From an uncultured bacterium (GTDB taxonomy: Bacteria > Bacteroidota > Ignavibacteria > Kapaibacteriales > UBA2268): DNA of 64,000 nucleotides. The notes under the pieces were generated by a model. It was not told the DNA's origin, did not search any database, and saw nothing but the letters and a program-made list of their open reading frames with translations. The stretch covers positions 17,280 through 81,279 of the forward strand of contig CALLXS010000101.1 of assembly GCA_937875295.1 (NCBI GenBank). The letters are read 5' to 3'. Numbering within the stretch: the first letter of the stretch is position 1; every line of letters starts with the position of its first letter. Made by a program: the position numbers and the translations under genes. Positions 1-9,057 of this stretch are shown piece by piece.

Positions 1-115
1 CTGATGGAGCAAATCTATTAGCTTCTAGAATGGAATTTAATACTTCTTTTTCAATTGGTTGATTTTTAAATTTTCTTACAGAAAATCTTTTTTCAGCTAA
101 TTCAAGAAATTTCAT
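1..115 (-). CDS. Nitroreductase family protein, N-terminal part (cut by window edge)
   Basis: The reverse strand from 115 reads an open frame of 38 codons to the window edge. It begins MKFLELAEKRFSVRKFKNQP and ends EANRFAPS. The pattern 'L...R.SVRKF...P', then 'L..IL.AAR.APS', is the usual start of FMN-dependent nitroreductases: the Arg-Ser-Val-Arg segment contacts the FMN phosphate and the Ala-Pro-Ser helix follows. The substrate cannot be told from this piece. The gene is divergent from hpnC, with a 121-bp A+T-rich spacer between them. Confidence 0.75.
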   Translation of the reverse strand, partial: MKFLELAEKRFSVRKFKNQPIEKEVLNSILEANRFAPS

Positions 116-236
116 ATTATTTTAAAATTTAGTAAATACATATTATATAAAGATTCACGAATACGATTAAAAATTATTATACAATATTAAAGCAGCTTTT
201 TCATCTAAAACTTAATAATTCAATAAATTTTTTTAT

Positions 237-1205
237 ATGCCTAAAGTTTTCGACAAAATTATGTTCTATGATGTGTTGCAACTAAGCTCATATAGCGGAG
301 GTTGGTATAAAATCCCAAATATCCATAAAGCAGAAGAATTTTGTAAAAATATGGCAACATCTCATTACGAAAATTTTCCAGTTGGCTCAATACTTATCCC
401 CAAAAAAAATAGACAAGATATATATAATATTTATTCATTTGCTCGCACTGCAGACGATATTGCCGACACTTTACTTGAATTTAATACAAATGAACGGTTA
501 TCTATTTTAGAAAATTATCTAAATAATTTAAGAATTTATGTCAGAGATTTTGATAAACCTAAGCATAATAAACCACTTTTTAACCCTACATTGCTCGCAA
601 GTGCTAGAACAATAAGGGAATTAAATTTGCCTATCTCTCTGAATGAGAGGTTAATTCACGCTTTTGCAATGGATGCTAATTTTAAATCTCCTGATACTTT
701 TGAAGATTTATTGAACTATTGTTCCTTTTCTGCGAACCCCATCGGAGAAATAATTTTAAGAATATTTGATTTATATAATGAAAGTACAATTAAATATTCT
801 AATGATATTTGCACAGCTCTTCAATTAGCTAATTTCTGGCAAGATTTTTCTGTCGATTTACCTAATGGACGTTGCTATATTCCAGCTGAAATATTAGAAA
901 AATATGATTTAAATGTTAATAATAAAATTGATTGGCATAAACACCCAAATTTTATTTTAGTTTTGCAAGAACTTTATAATTATACTGATAATCTATTTAA
1001 TAGCGGAATTAATTTATTAAAGTATTTAAAACCATATAGACTAAAACTTGAAATTGAAACTACTGTGCGTGGAGGAAAATTAATACTTGAAAAATCTAAA
1101 GAATTAAAAGAAGATATTCTTATTAGACGTCCAATAATTAATAAAATAAATTTTATTCCTTTGCTGATTAAATCATTACTGTTTATTAAAATGAAACCAA
1201 TTTAA
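237..1205 (+). CDS. hpnC: HpnC, squalene synthase-like (hydroxysqualene-forming)
   Basis: All-alpha trans-isoprenyl diphosphate synthase of the squalene/phytoene synthase family, 322 aa. The HpnC hallmark SHYENFPVGS lies at residues 42-51. The first Asp-rich motif is ARTADDIAD (69-77) and the second is WQDFSVD (201-207), followed by GRCYIP. In the known HpnCDE route, HpnD makes presqualene diphosphate, HpnC converts it to hydroxysqualene and HpnE reduces that to squalene. The protein has about 30 extra N-terminal residues before the conserved core, so a start at the ATG encoding Met9 is possible. It is followed 8 nt later by hpnD and the two are clearly cotranscribed. No hpnE or squalene-hopene cyclase is in the window. 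Confidence 0.9.
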   Translation: MPKVFDKIMFYDVLQLSSYSGGWYKIPNIHKAEEFCKNMATSHYENFPVGSILIPKKNRQDIYNIYSFARTADDIADTLLEFNTNERLSILENYLNNLRIYVRDFDKPKHNKPLFNPTLLASARTIRELNLPISLNERLIHAFAMDANFKSPDTFEDLLNYCSFSANPIGEIILRIFDLYNESTIKYSNDICTALQLANFWQDFSVDLPNGRCYIPAEILEKYDLNVNNKIDWHKHPNFILVLQELYNYTDNLFNSGINLLKYLKPYRLKLEIETTVRGGKLILEKSKELKEDILIRRPIINKINFIPLLIKSLLFIKMKPI

Positions 1206-1213
1206 TATTATTA

Positions 1214-2098
1214 ATGGAATATACCACAAAATATGATTTTGCTAAATACGAAGGTACAACTACATTGATAGATGAACCCTCTAATTTCTCTTTATCTTTT
1301 AATTTCCTACCAAAGAGAAAAAGCAACGCCATAAAATCAATTTATTCATTTTGCTCCTATATTGATGATATTGTTGATGAATTAGAAAACACAGATGAAA
1401 ACATTAATATAAAGAAAAATAGATTATCCTTCTGGAAGCAAACTTTACATTTAATATATTCACAACCTTTGAATAAAATTAATCATATTTCAAAATTTGC
1501 TGAAGTCGTTAGAAATTTTAATATACCGCAAGAATACTTAAGCTGCCTTATAACAACTTGCGAAAGAGATTTAAATAAAAATAGATATGCTACTTATAGT
1601 GAATTGACTGATTATATTTATGGAGTCGCAGTAGTTGTGGGACTAATGTGCATTAATATTTTTGGAAACAATAATGAATACACACGAAACTATGCCCTAA
1701 ATATAGCTACTGCATTACAATTAACTAATATCATTAGAGATATTAAACCCGATAAAGATAGAAATTTCATATATCTACCGCAGGAAGAATTAAATAATTA
1801 TAATTATAATGTGGCTGATTTAATTAATGAAAAATATAATGATAATTTCATTAATTTAATGAAGTTTCAGACTCAAAGAGCTAAAGATTATTTCAAAAAA
1901 GCTGAAGAGTCTTTAGTTCCTCCAAATGATAGAGTTAATATGCTTCCTGCAAGAATAATGGGAGCAATTTATTATGATATATTAAAAAAAATCGAAAAGA
2001 ATAAGTATAAAGTATTCGATAAAAAGATAAGAATATCTAATTTTAGAAAAATAATAATTACTCTTAAAGTACTTATTAAGAATTTATTTAATCGCTAA
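1214..2098 (+). CDS. hpnD: HpnD, presqualene diphosphate synthase
   Basis: Squalene/phytoene synthase family protein, 294 aa. The first Asp-rich motif is DDIVDE at 51-56. The second is RDIKPDKDRNFIYLPQEEL at 175-193, a close match to the RD(V/I)xxDxxRxxxYLPxEEL pattern of HpnD and phytoene synthases. It is expected to condense two farnesyl diphosphates into presqualene diphosphate, feeding HpnC just upstream. Phytoene synthase is the main alternative, but the tandem with HpnC argues for squalene. The 8-nt gap from hpnC and shared orientation indicate one operon. Confidence 0.9.
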   Translation: MEYTTKYDFAKYEGTTTLIDEPSNFSLSFNFLPKRKSNAIKSIYSFCSYIDDIVDELENTDENINIKKNRLSFWKQTLHLIYSQPLNKINHISKFAEVVRNFNIPQEYLSCLITTCERDLNKNRYATYSELTDYIYGVAVVVGLMCINIFGNNNEYTRNYALNIATALQLTNIIRDIKPDKDRNFIYLPQEELNNYNYNVADLINEKYNDNFINLMKFQTQRAKDYFKKAEESLVPPNDRVNMLPARIMGAIYYDILKKIEKNKYKVFDKKIRISNFRKIIITLKVLIKNLFNR

Positions 2099-2175
2099 AA
2101 ATAATATTAATATTTTCTTATTTACTTTAGATTAATTATTTTTGCTTTCTCATATAAATACATTTTTATTATATA

Positions 2176-2652
2176 ATGAACAAAATATTAAATTCTGATA
2201 TATTAAAAATCATTGCAAGAATAATGGTTGGATTAGTATTTTTAATCTTTGGATTAGAAAAAATACCAGTTCCTAATGTTTTTGCTGGTGAAATTATGAA
2301 TTACGGATTCTTCCCTCTTTTTTCTGTAAATCTAATTGCAATATTTTTACCTTGGGTAGAAGTTTTAGTAGGAATATTTGTATTATTGGGAATTAGATTG
2401 CAGTCTGCTGCTACCTTTAGTGGAATATTAATGATTCTATTTATTATTTCTGTAGGAATAGCTATGGCAAAAGGACTTGATATTTCATGTGGCTGTTCTT
2501 CCTCACATAATATAAAGGTAGGTTGGCAGAAAATATTCGAAAATCTTGGGTATTTAATTTTATGTATCTATATTTTTATATTTCCAAATTCTAAATTTAG
2601 TTTAGATTATATTTATGGGAAATTCACCGAAAATCGGAAAGCAAATAATTAA
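2176..2652 (+). CDS. DoxX/MauE-family four-helix membrane protein
   Basis: 158 aa with four hydrophobic helices (about 12-28, 50-72, 80-98, 122-140). Residues 101-110 read LDISCGCSSS, the Cys-Gly-Cys signature of MauE/DoxX-like redox proteins. Relatives are thought to support periplasmic disulfide or thiosulfate chemistry, but the substrate is unknown here. Its last 38 nt overlap the annotated start of comF, so the two are translationally close. It follows hpnD by 77 nt and may be in the same transcript. Confidence 0.75.
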   Translation: MNKILNSDILKIIARIMVGLVFLIFGLEKIPVPNVFAGEIMNYGFFPLFSVNLIAIFLPWVEVLVGIFVLLGIRLQSAATFSGILMILFIISVGIAMAKGLDISCGCSSSHNIKVGWQKIFENLGYLILCIYIFIFPNSKFSLDYIYGKFTENRKANN

Positions 2653-3349
2653 TTCTTTGACTCAATTTATTTCTCCTAATATTTGCGTTGTATGCAATGA
2701 ATTAATTCAAAGTGAAAATTATAAATTTGATTTTTTATGTAATGTTTGCTTTAAGAAAATTCCATTTTTTAATCAAAATGAAGATTTGACTACTCGTCAA
2801 ATTTTGGGAACAGATAGTACTAAAATTTCAATTAATTTATCAATTTCATTAATCAGTACTCATAGCGATTCAAATTATTTCCATCTAATTCATCAGTTAA
2901 AATACCAAAATCATAGAATAATTGGATTAAAATTAGGGGAAGAGCTTGCTAAATTTATGATAAAAAATCAATTCCCAGAATTCGATTTAATTTTACCTAT
3001 TCCTCTTCATCCCGCTAAAAAGCGAGAACGCGGTTATAATCAATCTGACTTTATTGCAAAAGGAATCTCAAATATTTATAATATTCCTTTTAGCACAAAA
3101 GCTGTTACGAGATTTGTATATACAGAATCTCAGACTTTATCTAAAAGTGATATAGAACGTTATAACAATATTAAAAATGCATTTAAAGTGGTTAACGGTG
3201 GGTTAATCCAAAATAAAAATATTTTAATATGTGATGATGTTTTCACTACTGGTTCTACACTTAATTCCTTAGCTACAGAATTAAAAGAATCAGGAGCAAA
3301 GCAAATTTATACAGCTACCATAATTGCAACAAAATCATATATTGATTGA
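2615..3349 (+). CDS. comF: ComF family phosphoribosyltransferase-like protein
   Basis: 244 aa. The N-terminal zinc-binding motif has cysteines at 24, 27, 42 and 45 (CVVC...CNVC). The family block LILPIPLHPAKKRERGYNQS is at 125-144 and the PRPP-binding loop CDDVFTTGST at 206-215. ComF proteins take part in natural transformation, handling incoming single-stranded DNA; the phosphoribosyltransferase reaction is unproven. The ATG at 2615 makes a 38-nt overlap with the upstream gene. A TTG at 2657, 5 nt after the upstream stop, is an alternative start that keeps the zinc motif. It ends in TGA, one of the codons showing that TGA is a normal stop here. Confidence 0.88.
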   Translation: MGNSPKIGKQIINSLTQFISPNICVVCNELIQSENYKFDFLCNVCFKKIPFFNQNEDLTTRQILGTDSTKISINLSISLISTHSDSNYFHLIHQLKYQNHRIIGLKLGEELAKFMIKNQFPEFDLILPIPLHPAKKRERGYNQSDFIAKGISNIYNIPFSTKAVTRFVYTESQTLSKSDIERYNNIKNAFKVVNGGLIQNKNILICDDVFTTGSTLNSLATELKESGAKQIYTATIIATKSYID

Positions 3350-3358
3350 AAATTACAC

Positions 3359-6300
3359 TTATTTAGAATGTGGAATAACGACGTTAAACGTAGTTCCTAC
3401 ATTTTCTTCGCTTGTGAAATTTATATCGCCATTGAATTTCTTCACTGTATCATATACAATTGATAGACCTAAACCTGTGCCAGCAATTGTTCCGACATTA
3501 GAGAAGCGATGGAAAGGTTTAAACATCTGCTGTTGCTCGCTCTTAGGTATTCCGATACCCTGATCTTTTACAGAGATTAAAGTTTTTTCATCATTTATTT
3601 TAGCTTCAATTGTAACTGTTGTATTTGGTTTAGAATATTTAATTGCATTATTAATAATATTATTTAGTACTAACTTTACAAGTGACTCATCTATCATCAC
3701 TTCAGCTTTATCTTTGTCGATAATTAATTCCAGTTGGACATTATTTTTTAGGAGGAATTTCAAATTATTAGTTAAATCTTTTATTAACTTTGCAATATCA
3801 ATTAGCGATGGATTAAATTGGATTGTTCCTCTTTCGGATTTATTTATTAAAAGCACGTCTTCCATCAGCATATTTAACGATGAAATTGATTTTTTAATCC
3901 TATCGTATTGAATTTTCTTATCAGCCGCATCCATTTTATGAGAATATTCTTGCAATAATTCTACAGATAATAAAATCGATTGAAGAGGAGTTCTAAATTC
4001 GTGGCTTACAATGGAAATAAATTTATTTTTGAGTTCGTTTAACTGTTTTTCTTTATCTAGAGACTCTTCAATTGCTTTAGTAGCTTTCTTTTGCTCTGAG
4101 ATATCGACAATTACTCCAATAATACCTTCCATTGCATTTTCAGAATTATAGAAACAATTTTTTAAGTTAAGTAATTGTTTTTCTACTCCATCTATTATTA
4201 TTGTTTCTTCATATACCTGAGAATCACCTTTCATAATTAGCTCTTCATCAAAATCATTATTAGTCTCATATTTAATATTTTCTTTTATTTTTTCTTCTAT
4301 TTCGTAGAAAGTTTTCCCAATAATTTCTTTTTTTTCTAATTTTAATAGTTTAGCGTATGCTTCATTTGTAAGTTTATATTTTAAAGAATTAATTTCTTTA
4401 TAATACAATGGATAAGGGATATTATCTACTAATCTACTAATAAAATCTAATTGAGTATCTAAGTTAATTTGGGAATTTTTCCTTTCGATAGCTAATGCAA
4501 TTTGGTCAGAAATAGCTTGAAGGAATTTCTCATGAGACTCATCGAATTGGTTGATATTACTATAACTTTGCACAACGATAGCGCCAATTACTTCACCTCT
4601 TAATTTTAGTGGCACCCCCATCCAAGATAGAGCAATTGAACCTATTGCTTTGTCTAATAATTCCTTATCTGATGGATCAAATTGATATACAAGAGGCTTT
4701 TTTGATTTAATAAGATCTACAGTTTTGGAATGCTTAATGTCAAGAGAAATTGTACCTTCAAATTTTTCATCAATTTCATCGACAAAATAAGGGAAATAAA
4801 TGCAATTTAATTCTTTATTAACAAGTGCAATATAAAAATTATTTGAAAAAATTACTTTTCCAATTGTTTGATGAATATATTTATATAATTCATCTAAGCT
4901 CACAGTTTCATTTACTGCATTAGCAATATCAAATAGTGCAGATACTTTATTAGAATGTTCTATATCTTTAGTAATATCTCTTGCTAATCCTTCGTAACCA
5001 ACTATATTTCCTTCTAAATCGTAATCAGTTTGTAAATTTAATGAATAAAAATTTTGTTCACTATTTATAAAGTTTTTAAAAGAAATTGTATAAACATAAC
5101 TTGAAGTAATCTTTTTGAAAGAAGTTAGGAATTCGTGATTTTTAATATTATCATTGAGAGTCATACTGATATGTTTGTTTATCATATTTTTAACATTAAA
5201 TCCTGTAGCTTGCTCAAACGAAGGAGAAATATTTTGAATATTTCCATCTATATCAATATAAATATAAATATCTACTAAATTTTCAAAAAGTTTTCTATAT
5301 TTTAATTCACTTTTATATATATTCTCATTAGCAAGTTTCTCTGAAGTAATATCGAAAATTACTCCGTCTATCATTTCTTCGCCTTTTTCATCAACGGATT
5401 TTGTATAGACATTATTTAACCATAAACTTGTGCCATCTTTTCTAATATATTTAATTTCTGTATGATAGCTGTGTTTATTGTCCATTTTATTTGGATCAAA
5501 ATCAATACTATCTCTAATGTATTTTTTATTAGATGAAAGATTTACATCTTCTAAGCTATCATAACCAGTTATATCAAATAATGCGGGATTGCACTCTAAG
5601 TAATTCCCATTCATATCAATTCTATAAACACCTACCGGTAGGTGCTCAAGCAAAGAAGAATATTTTTCTATTGAGAATTCGAGTTTCTTCTCAGAATTTT
5701 CGCGATAAGAAATTTGCTGATTTAAAGAATTATTTACTTCTATTAATTCACTTTTTTGCTTCGAGACTTTATTTTCTAATTCATTTAATAATTTAGTTCT
5801 TTCTTGCTCGCTAATTACTTTGCTTGTAATATCAACCAAATATACAATTAAATACTTCTTATTATTATAATTTATAATTGATGCTGAGAGTTCGCAAAAT
5901 ACATCTTTATTATCTTTGCTCTTTACTTCAGTGCTTAAATTTAATATTTCTTTATGGTTGTATAATAATTCTAAAAAGTTATATTTTTCATTTTCATTTG
6001 ACCATAATTGAAAGTTTTCAATTGATATCCCCTGTAATTCATCTGAGGTATAACCAGTTAAATTAGTAAAAGCTTTGTTACAACTATAAATATTACTAGT
6101 ATCATAATCAATCACTAATACAGCAATTGGAGATAGAGATAATATTTTGACAAAACTTTCTTCTGTGTTTATTATAGTTTCATTAGATTCCCTTTTCTCT
6201 GTATCATTGATTATCATAACAAAACCGAAACCATTATTTTCTTTGATTGGAAGCATCATGCTTTGTACAATACGTACTTTTCCAGTTGGAGTAGTAATTT

Positions 6301-6721
6301 TATTAAAAGCTTTGATATTACTATATCTATTGGAACCAGTTGTAAGTACTTTTTCCATATCATAAACAGGTTCACTATTAGTGTACATATCACGGACGTT
6401 CATCTGCCCATATACAGAAAGTAGATCTAATCCTATAATATCAATGTCTCCAAATTCGCCTAATCTTCTTATTTCTTTATTAAAATATTTAATAAGTCCC
6501 TGAGAATCAACAACTATTACTCCTATATTTAGATCATCTAAATCTTCATAATTAAATGCTAACACTACATTATTGCTACTTGAATTTAAATTAGCACTAT
6601 CTTGTTCTTGTGTCGATTCAAATAATGTATCAAAAATGTTTACATCATCTTGATTATTTTCCATAACTTCTTTCTCATGATTTTCAATATTATTATCAGA
6701 ACTAAATGAACTTTTTTCCAT
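3359..6721 (-). CDS. Soluble multi-PAS/GAF sensor histidine kinase (orphan)
   Basis: 1120 aa with no obvious membrane segment. Domains in order: PAS (about 60-165), PAS (about 190-300), a coiled-coil stretch (about 300-340), PAS (about 350-465), PAS (about 475-595), GAF (about 600-755), PAS (about 770-880), HisKA with SHEFRTP around the phospho-acceptor His907, and HATPase_c with the N box at about 1015-1025, DQGIGIP near 1053 and GTGLGLS near 1078. There is no receiver domain, and no response regulator gene is adjacent, so its partner must be elsewhere. The several PAS and GAF modules suggest cytoplasmic sensing of redox, ligand or cofactor state; the signal is unknown. A TAnnTTTG element lies about 20 nt upstream, giving a very short leader. 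It converges on comF with a 9-nt gap. Confidence 0.9.
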   Translation of the reverse strand: MEKSSFSSDNNIENHEKEVMENNQDDVNIFDTLFESTQEQDSANLNSSSNNVVLAFNYEDLDDLNIGVIVVDSQGLIKYFNKEIRRLGEFGDIDIIGLDLLSVYGQMNVRDMYTNSEPVYDMEKVLTTGSNRYSNIKAFNKITTPTGKVRIVQSMMLPIKENNGFGFVMIINDTEKRESNETIINTEESFVKILSLSPIAVLVIDYDTSNIYSCNKAFTNLTGYTSDELQGISIENFQLWSNENEKYNFLELLYNHKEILNLSTEVKSKDNKDVFCELSASIINYNNKKYLIVYLVDITSKVISEQERTKLLNELENKVSKQKSELIEVNNSLNQQISYRENSEKKLEFSIEKYSSLLEHLPVGVYRIDMNGNYLECNPALFDITGYDSLEDVNLSSNKKYIRDSIDFDPNKMDNKHSYHTEIKYIRKDGTSLWLNNVYTKSVDEKGEEMIDGVIFDITSEKLANENIYKSELKYRKLFENLVDIYIYIDIDGNIQNISPSFEQATGFNVKNMINKHISMTLNDNIKNHEFLTSFKKITSSYVYTISFKNFINSEQNFYSLNLQTDYDLEGNIVGYEGLARDITKDIEHSNKVSALFDIANAVNETVSLDELYKYIHQTIGKVIFSNNFYIALVNKELNCIYFPYFVDEIDEKFEGTISLDIKHSKTVDLIKSKKPLVYQFDPSDKELLDKAIGSIALSWMGVPLKLRGEVIGAIVVQSYSNINQFDESHEKFLQAISDQIALAIERKNSQINLDTQLDFISRLVDNIPYPLYYKEINSLKYKLTNEAYAKLLKLEKKEIIGKTFYEIEEKIKENIKYETNNDFDEELIMKGDSQVYEETIIIDGVEKQLLNLKNCFYNSENAMEGIIGVIVDISEQKKATKAIEESLDKEKQLNELKNKFISIVSHEFRTPLQSILLSVELLQEYSHKMDAADKKIQYDRIKKSISSLNMLMEDVLLINKSERGTIQFNPSLIDIAKLIKDLTNNLKFLLKNNVQLELIIDKDKAEVMIDESLVKLVLNNIINNAIKYSKPNTTVTIEAKINDEKTLISVKDQGIGIPKSEQQQMFKPFHRFSNVGTIAGTGLGLSIVYDTVKKFNGDINFTSEENVGTTFNVVIPHSK

Positions 6722-7031
6722 ATCTTGTTTTAATAGATCTCAAAAATAAAATATTTTTAAAAATAGCTATAATAAAATGCTAACTACTTAAATATAGTTG
6801 ATTATAAAAAGAATTTATTAATTTTATAATTACTAAATTAATAAAAATTAAATCATTATTTATTAAAATAAAAATTATTTAAATAACATTTATTTAATTT
6901 CTATTTTATTTATAATTTTTAAATATAAGTATCGTCTTTAAAATAGGTAAACTATAACAAATATTTTACCAAAAAATAGAAATCAATTAAAATTTTTAAA
7001 TATTTATATAAAAAAAAAAGAAAATCAAGTT
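6722..7031. other. A+T-rich divergent spacer (histidine kinase / grpE)
   Basis: 310 bp, around 90% A+T, between divergent start codons. Apart from the kinase -7-like element at 6741-6748 nothing is recognisable. No CIRCE (HrcA operator) was found in front of grpE. Confidence 0.6.
6741..6748 (-). promoter_or_regulatory. TAnnTTTG -7-like element for the histidine kinase
   Basis: The reverse strand reads TATTTTTG, matching the Bacteroidota -7 consensus TAnnTTTG, 19 nt before the start codon. No clear -33 TTTG is seen. Confidence 0.35.
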
Positions 7032-7784
7032 ATGGATGAAAATTTAAATGATGAAAAACAAAGTCATGGAAATAAGCCTTTGCGTCCAGCTTTTAATAAA
7101 ACCATTGACTTGGCTAAAACATACTTTAATAATGAAGGAAAAAAGAATATGGCCCATAAAGAAAATTCTAAAAAACATAAAGATCTAAACGAAAAACAAA
7201 ATAATGAAATTAATGTAGAAATAGAAACCCCTTCAAACTCTGATAATCATAGCGATAAAACTCAACGTGAGCAAACTCAAGCAGAAAATACATTTTCTGA
7301 AAACGAAGTAGCAGAAATGCTCGCTAAAATAGAAAATTTAACAAAAGAAAGAGATGAAGCAAAAGAAATAATGATTCGTAATGCTGCTGAACTTGAAAAC
7401 TTCCGCAGGCGTACCATGAAGGAAAAAGAAGATATTGTAGTTTATGCAAATGAAAAACTTTTAAAAAAATTTAGCGAAATACTAGACACATTAGATTCAG
7501 CTGTAGAAACTGGTAAAAATTCCACCGATTATACTGCATTGCTAAATGGAGCAATTTTTATAAGAGAAAAAACTTTAAAATTATTTGAAGAGGCTGGTGC
7601 AAAACAAATCCCAATAGCTGTAGGTGATGAATTTGATGTAGATACAATGGACGCAATTTTAGCAATGCCTTCAGATGAAATTCCTGATGGACACGTTATG
7701 CAAATCGTATCAACTGGTTATTCTTTCCATGATAAAATATTAAAGCATACAAAAGTAATTACTTCTTCCGGTAAAGCAAATTGA
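7032..7784 (+). CDS. grpE: GrpE, nucleotide exchange factor for DnaK
   Basis: 250 aa, longer than the usual ~200. A charged, low-complexity N-terminal part (1-95) precedes the GrpE core. The core has a long coiled coil with the family's AAELENFRRR block near residues 118-127 and a C-terminal beta domain ending GYSFHDKILKHTKV. It releases ADP from DnaK in protein folding. dnaJ and dnaK are not adjacent, although hrcA occurs at 31695-32756. A downstream ATG (Met37) could give a shorter protein. It ends in TGA and is followed by a strong palindromic terminator. Confidence 0.93.
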   Translation: MDENLNDEKQSHGNKPLRPAFNKTIDLAKTYFNNEGKKNMAHKENSKKHKDLNEKQNNEINVEIETPSNSDNHSDKTQREQTQAENTFSENEVAEMLAKIENLTKERDEAKEIMIRNAAELENFRRRTMKEKEDIVVYANEKLLKKFSEILDTLDSAVETGKNSTDYTALLNGAIFIREKTLKLFEEAGAKQIPIAVGDEFDVDTMDAILAMPSDEIPDGHVMQIVSTGYSFHDKILKHTKVITSSGKAN

Positions 7785-7811
7785 AATAGTAATTAATATA
7801 AAATAAATAAT

Positions 7812-7845
7812 AAAAGGTTTGTAATTTAAATTACAAACCTTTTTT
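7812..7845. terminator. Bidirectional terminator between grpE and pheS
   Basis: A perfect inverted repeat with 16-bp arms (AAAAGGTTTGTAATTT and its complement, 7812-7843) runs into a T tract on the + strand and has an A tract on the other side. It lies between convergent genes. Confidence 0.85.
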
Positions 7846-7872
7846 CATATAATATTTTACTTAATCAAATTT

Positions 7873-8886
7873 TTATAATTGATTAAGTACCCGCAAATCA
7901 TTTTCATATAAATACCTTATATCGCTAATCCCTGTCCTAAGCATTGTAACCCTTTCTATTCCAAATCCGAAAGCATAACCTGAATAAATTTCAGGATCAA
8001 TACCTCCTGATTTTAGCACATTTGGATGCACCATTCCACACCCTGCTATCTCTAACCAGCCAGTATTTTTACAAATCCTACACCCCTTACCCCCACAAAT
8101 ATAGCAAGAAATATCGAGTTCAGCGCTTGGCTCAGTAAATGGGAAAAAAGATGGTCTAAAGCGGAACTTTGAATTTTCTCCATACATCCTTTTAGCAAAT
8201 GTCATTAAAGTGCTTTTAAGTTCTGCAAGCGAAACATTTTTATCAATGTATAATCCCTCAATTTGATAAAATTCAGCAAGAGATCTAGCGCTAATAGCTT
8301 CATTTCTATATACTCTTCCCGGCATTATTGCCCTGATTGGTAATTCTGAAGATTGCATTACTCTAATTTGAACAGGAGAAGTATGAGTGCGAAGGACATA
8401 TTCTTTATCACTTTTCACAAAGAAAGTATCTTGCATATCACGAGCAGGATGGTCTGGAGGAAAATTTAAAGCATCGAAATTGTGCCATCCATCTTCAATA
8501 TCGGGACCTTCCGCTACGGCAAATCCCATACTTCCGAAAATATCAATCATCTCGTTCATAGTTTGCATTACAGGATGAGAAGATCCTCTGAAATTTCTTC
8601 TTCCGGGTAAGGTCAAATCTAAATCAGTATTTTCTTCTGCTTGGTTTTGCAATTTTTCCCTTAATTCATTAAAAATACGTTCCGCATTGCTTTTGAAAAT
8701 ATTAAGCTCTTTACCAATTACTGGTTTTTGGTCTTTTGGAACATCTTTTAATTTATCTACAAGTGATTGAATTTTACCTTTTTTCACAAAATATTCTAAT
8801 CTAATTTCTTCAAGTGAATTTAAATCTTTTACATTAGAAATTTTGTTCTTAATTTCTTCGTTTAATATATTTATTTCGTTTAGCAT
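7873..8886 (-). CDS. pheS: Phenylalanyl-tRNA synthetase alpha subunit
   Basis: Class II aminoacyl-tRNA synthetase catalytic subunit, about 337 aa. N-terminal coiled coil, then motif 2 FRFRPSFFPFTEPSAELD, a cysteine insert (CYICGGKGCRICKNTGW), GCGMVHPNVL, and motif 3 GFGIERVTMLRTGISDIR near the C-terminus. It charges tRNA-Phe together with PheT, which is not nearby. An in-frame ATG at 8910 would add eight hydrophobic residues, but the family normally begins near Met 8886, so that start is preferred. A TAnnTTTG element lies 38 nt upstream. Confidence 0.95.
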   Translation of the reverse strand: MLNEINILNEEIKNKISNVKDLNSLEEIRLEYFVKKGKIQSLVDKLKDVPKDQKPVIGKELNIFKSNAERIFNELREKLQNQAEENTDLDLTLPGRRNFRGSSHPVMQTMNEMIDIFGSMGFAVAEGPDIEDGWHNFDALNFPPDHPARDMQDTFFVKSDKEYVLRTHTSPVQIRVMQSSELPIRAIMPGRVYRNEAISARSLAEFYQIEGLYIDKNVSLAELKSTLMTFAKRMYGENSKFRFRPSFFPFTEPSAELDISCYICGGKGCRICKNTGWLEIAGCGMVHPNVLKSGGIDPEIYSGYAFGFGIERVTMLRTGISDIRYLYENDLRVLNQL

Positions 8887-8924
8887 TATTTTAAAATTAA
8901 TTATTTGCATTATTTAAAGTAATA

Positions 8925-8932
8925 CAAATTTA
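8925..8932 (-). promoter_or_regulatory. TAnnTTTG -7-like element for pheS
   Basis: The reverse strand reads TAAATTTG, 38 nt before the preferred pheS start. If functional, it favours the 8886 start over 8910, which would leave almost no leader. Confidence 0.4.
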
Positions 8933-9057
8933 CAAAAATTAACACATTTTTTAAGTTTAATTTACAAATTATATATTTTAAGAATTAATACTATCCTATT
9001 TTAAACGTCTATAAATGATTAGAAAAATTTTATTTATTAATTTAATCATTATTTATT

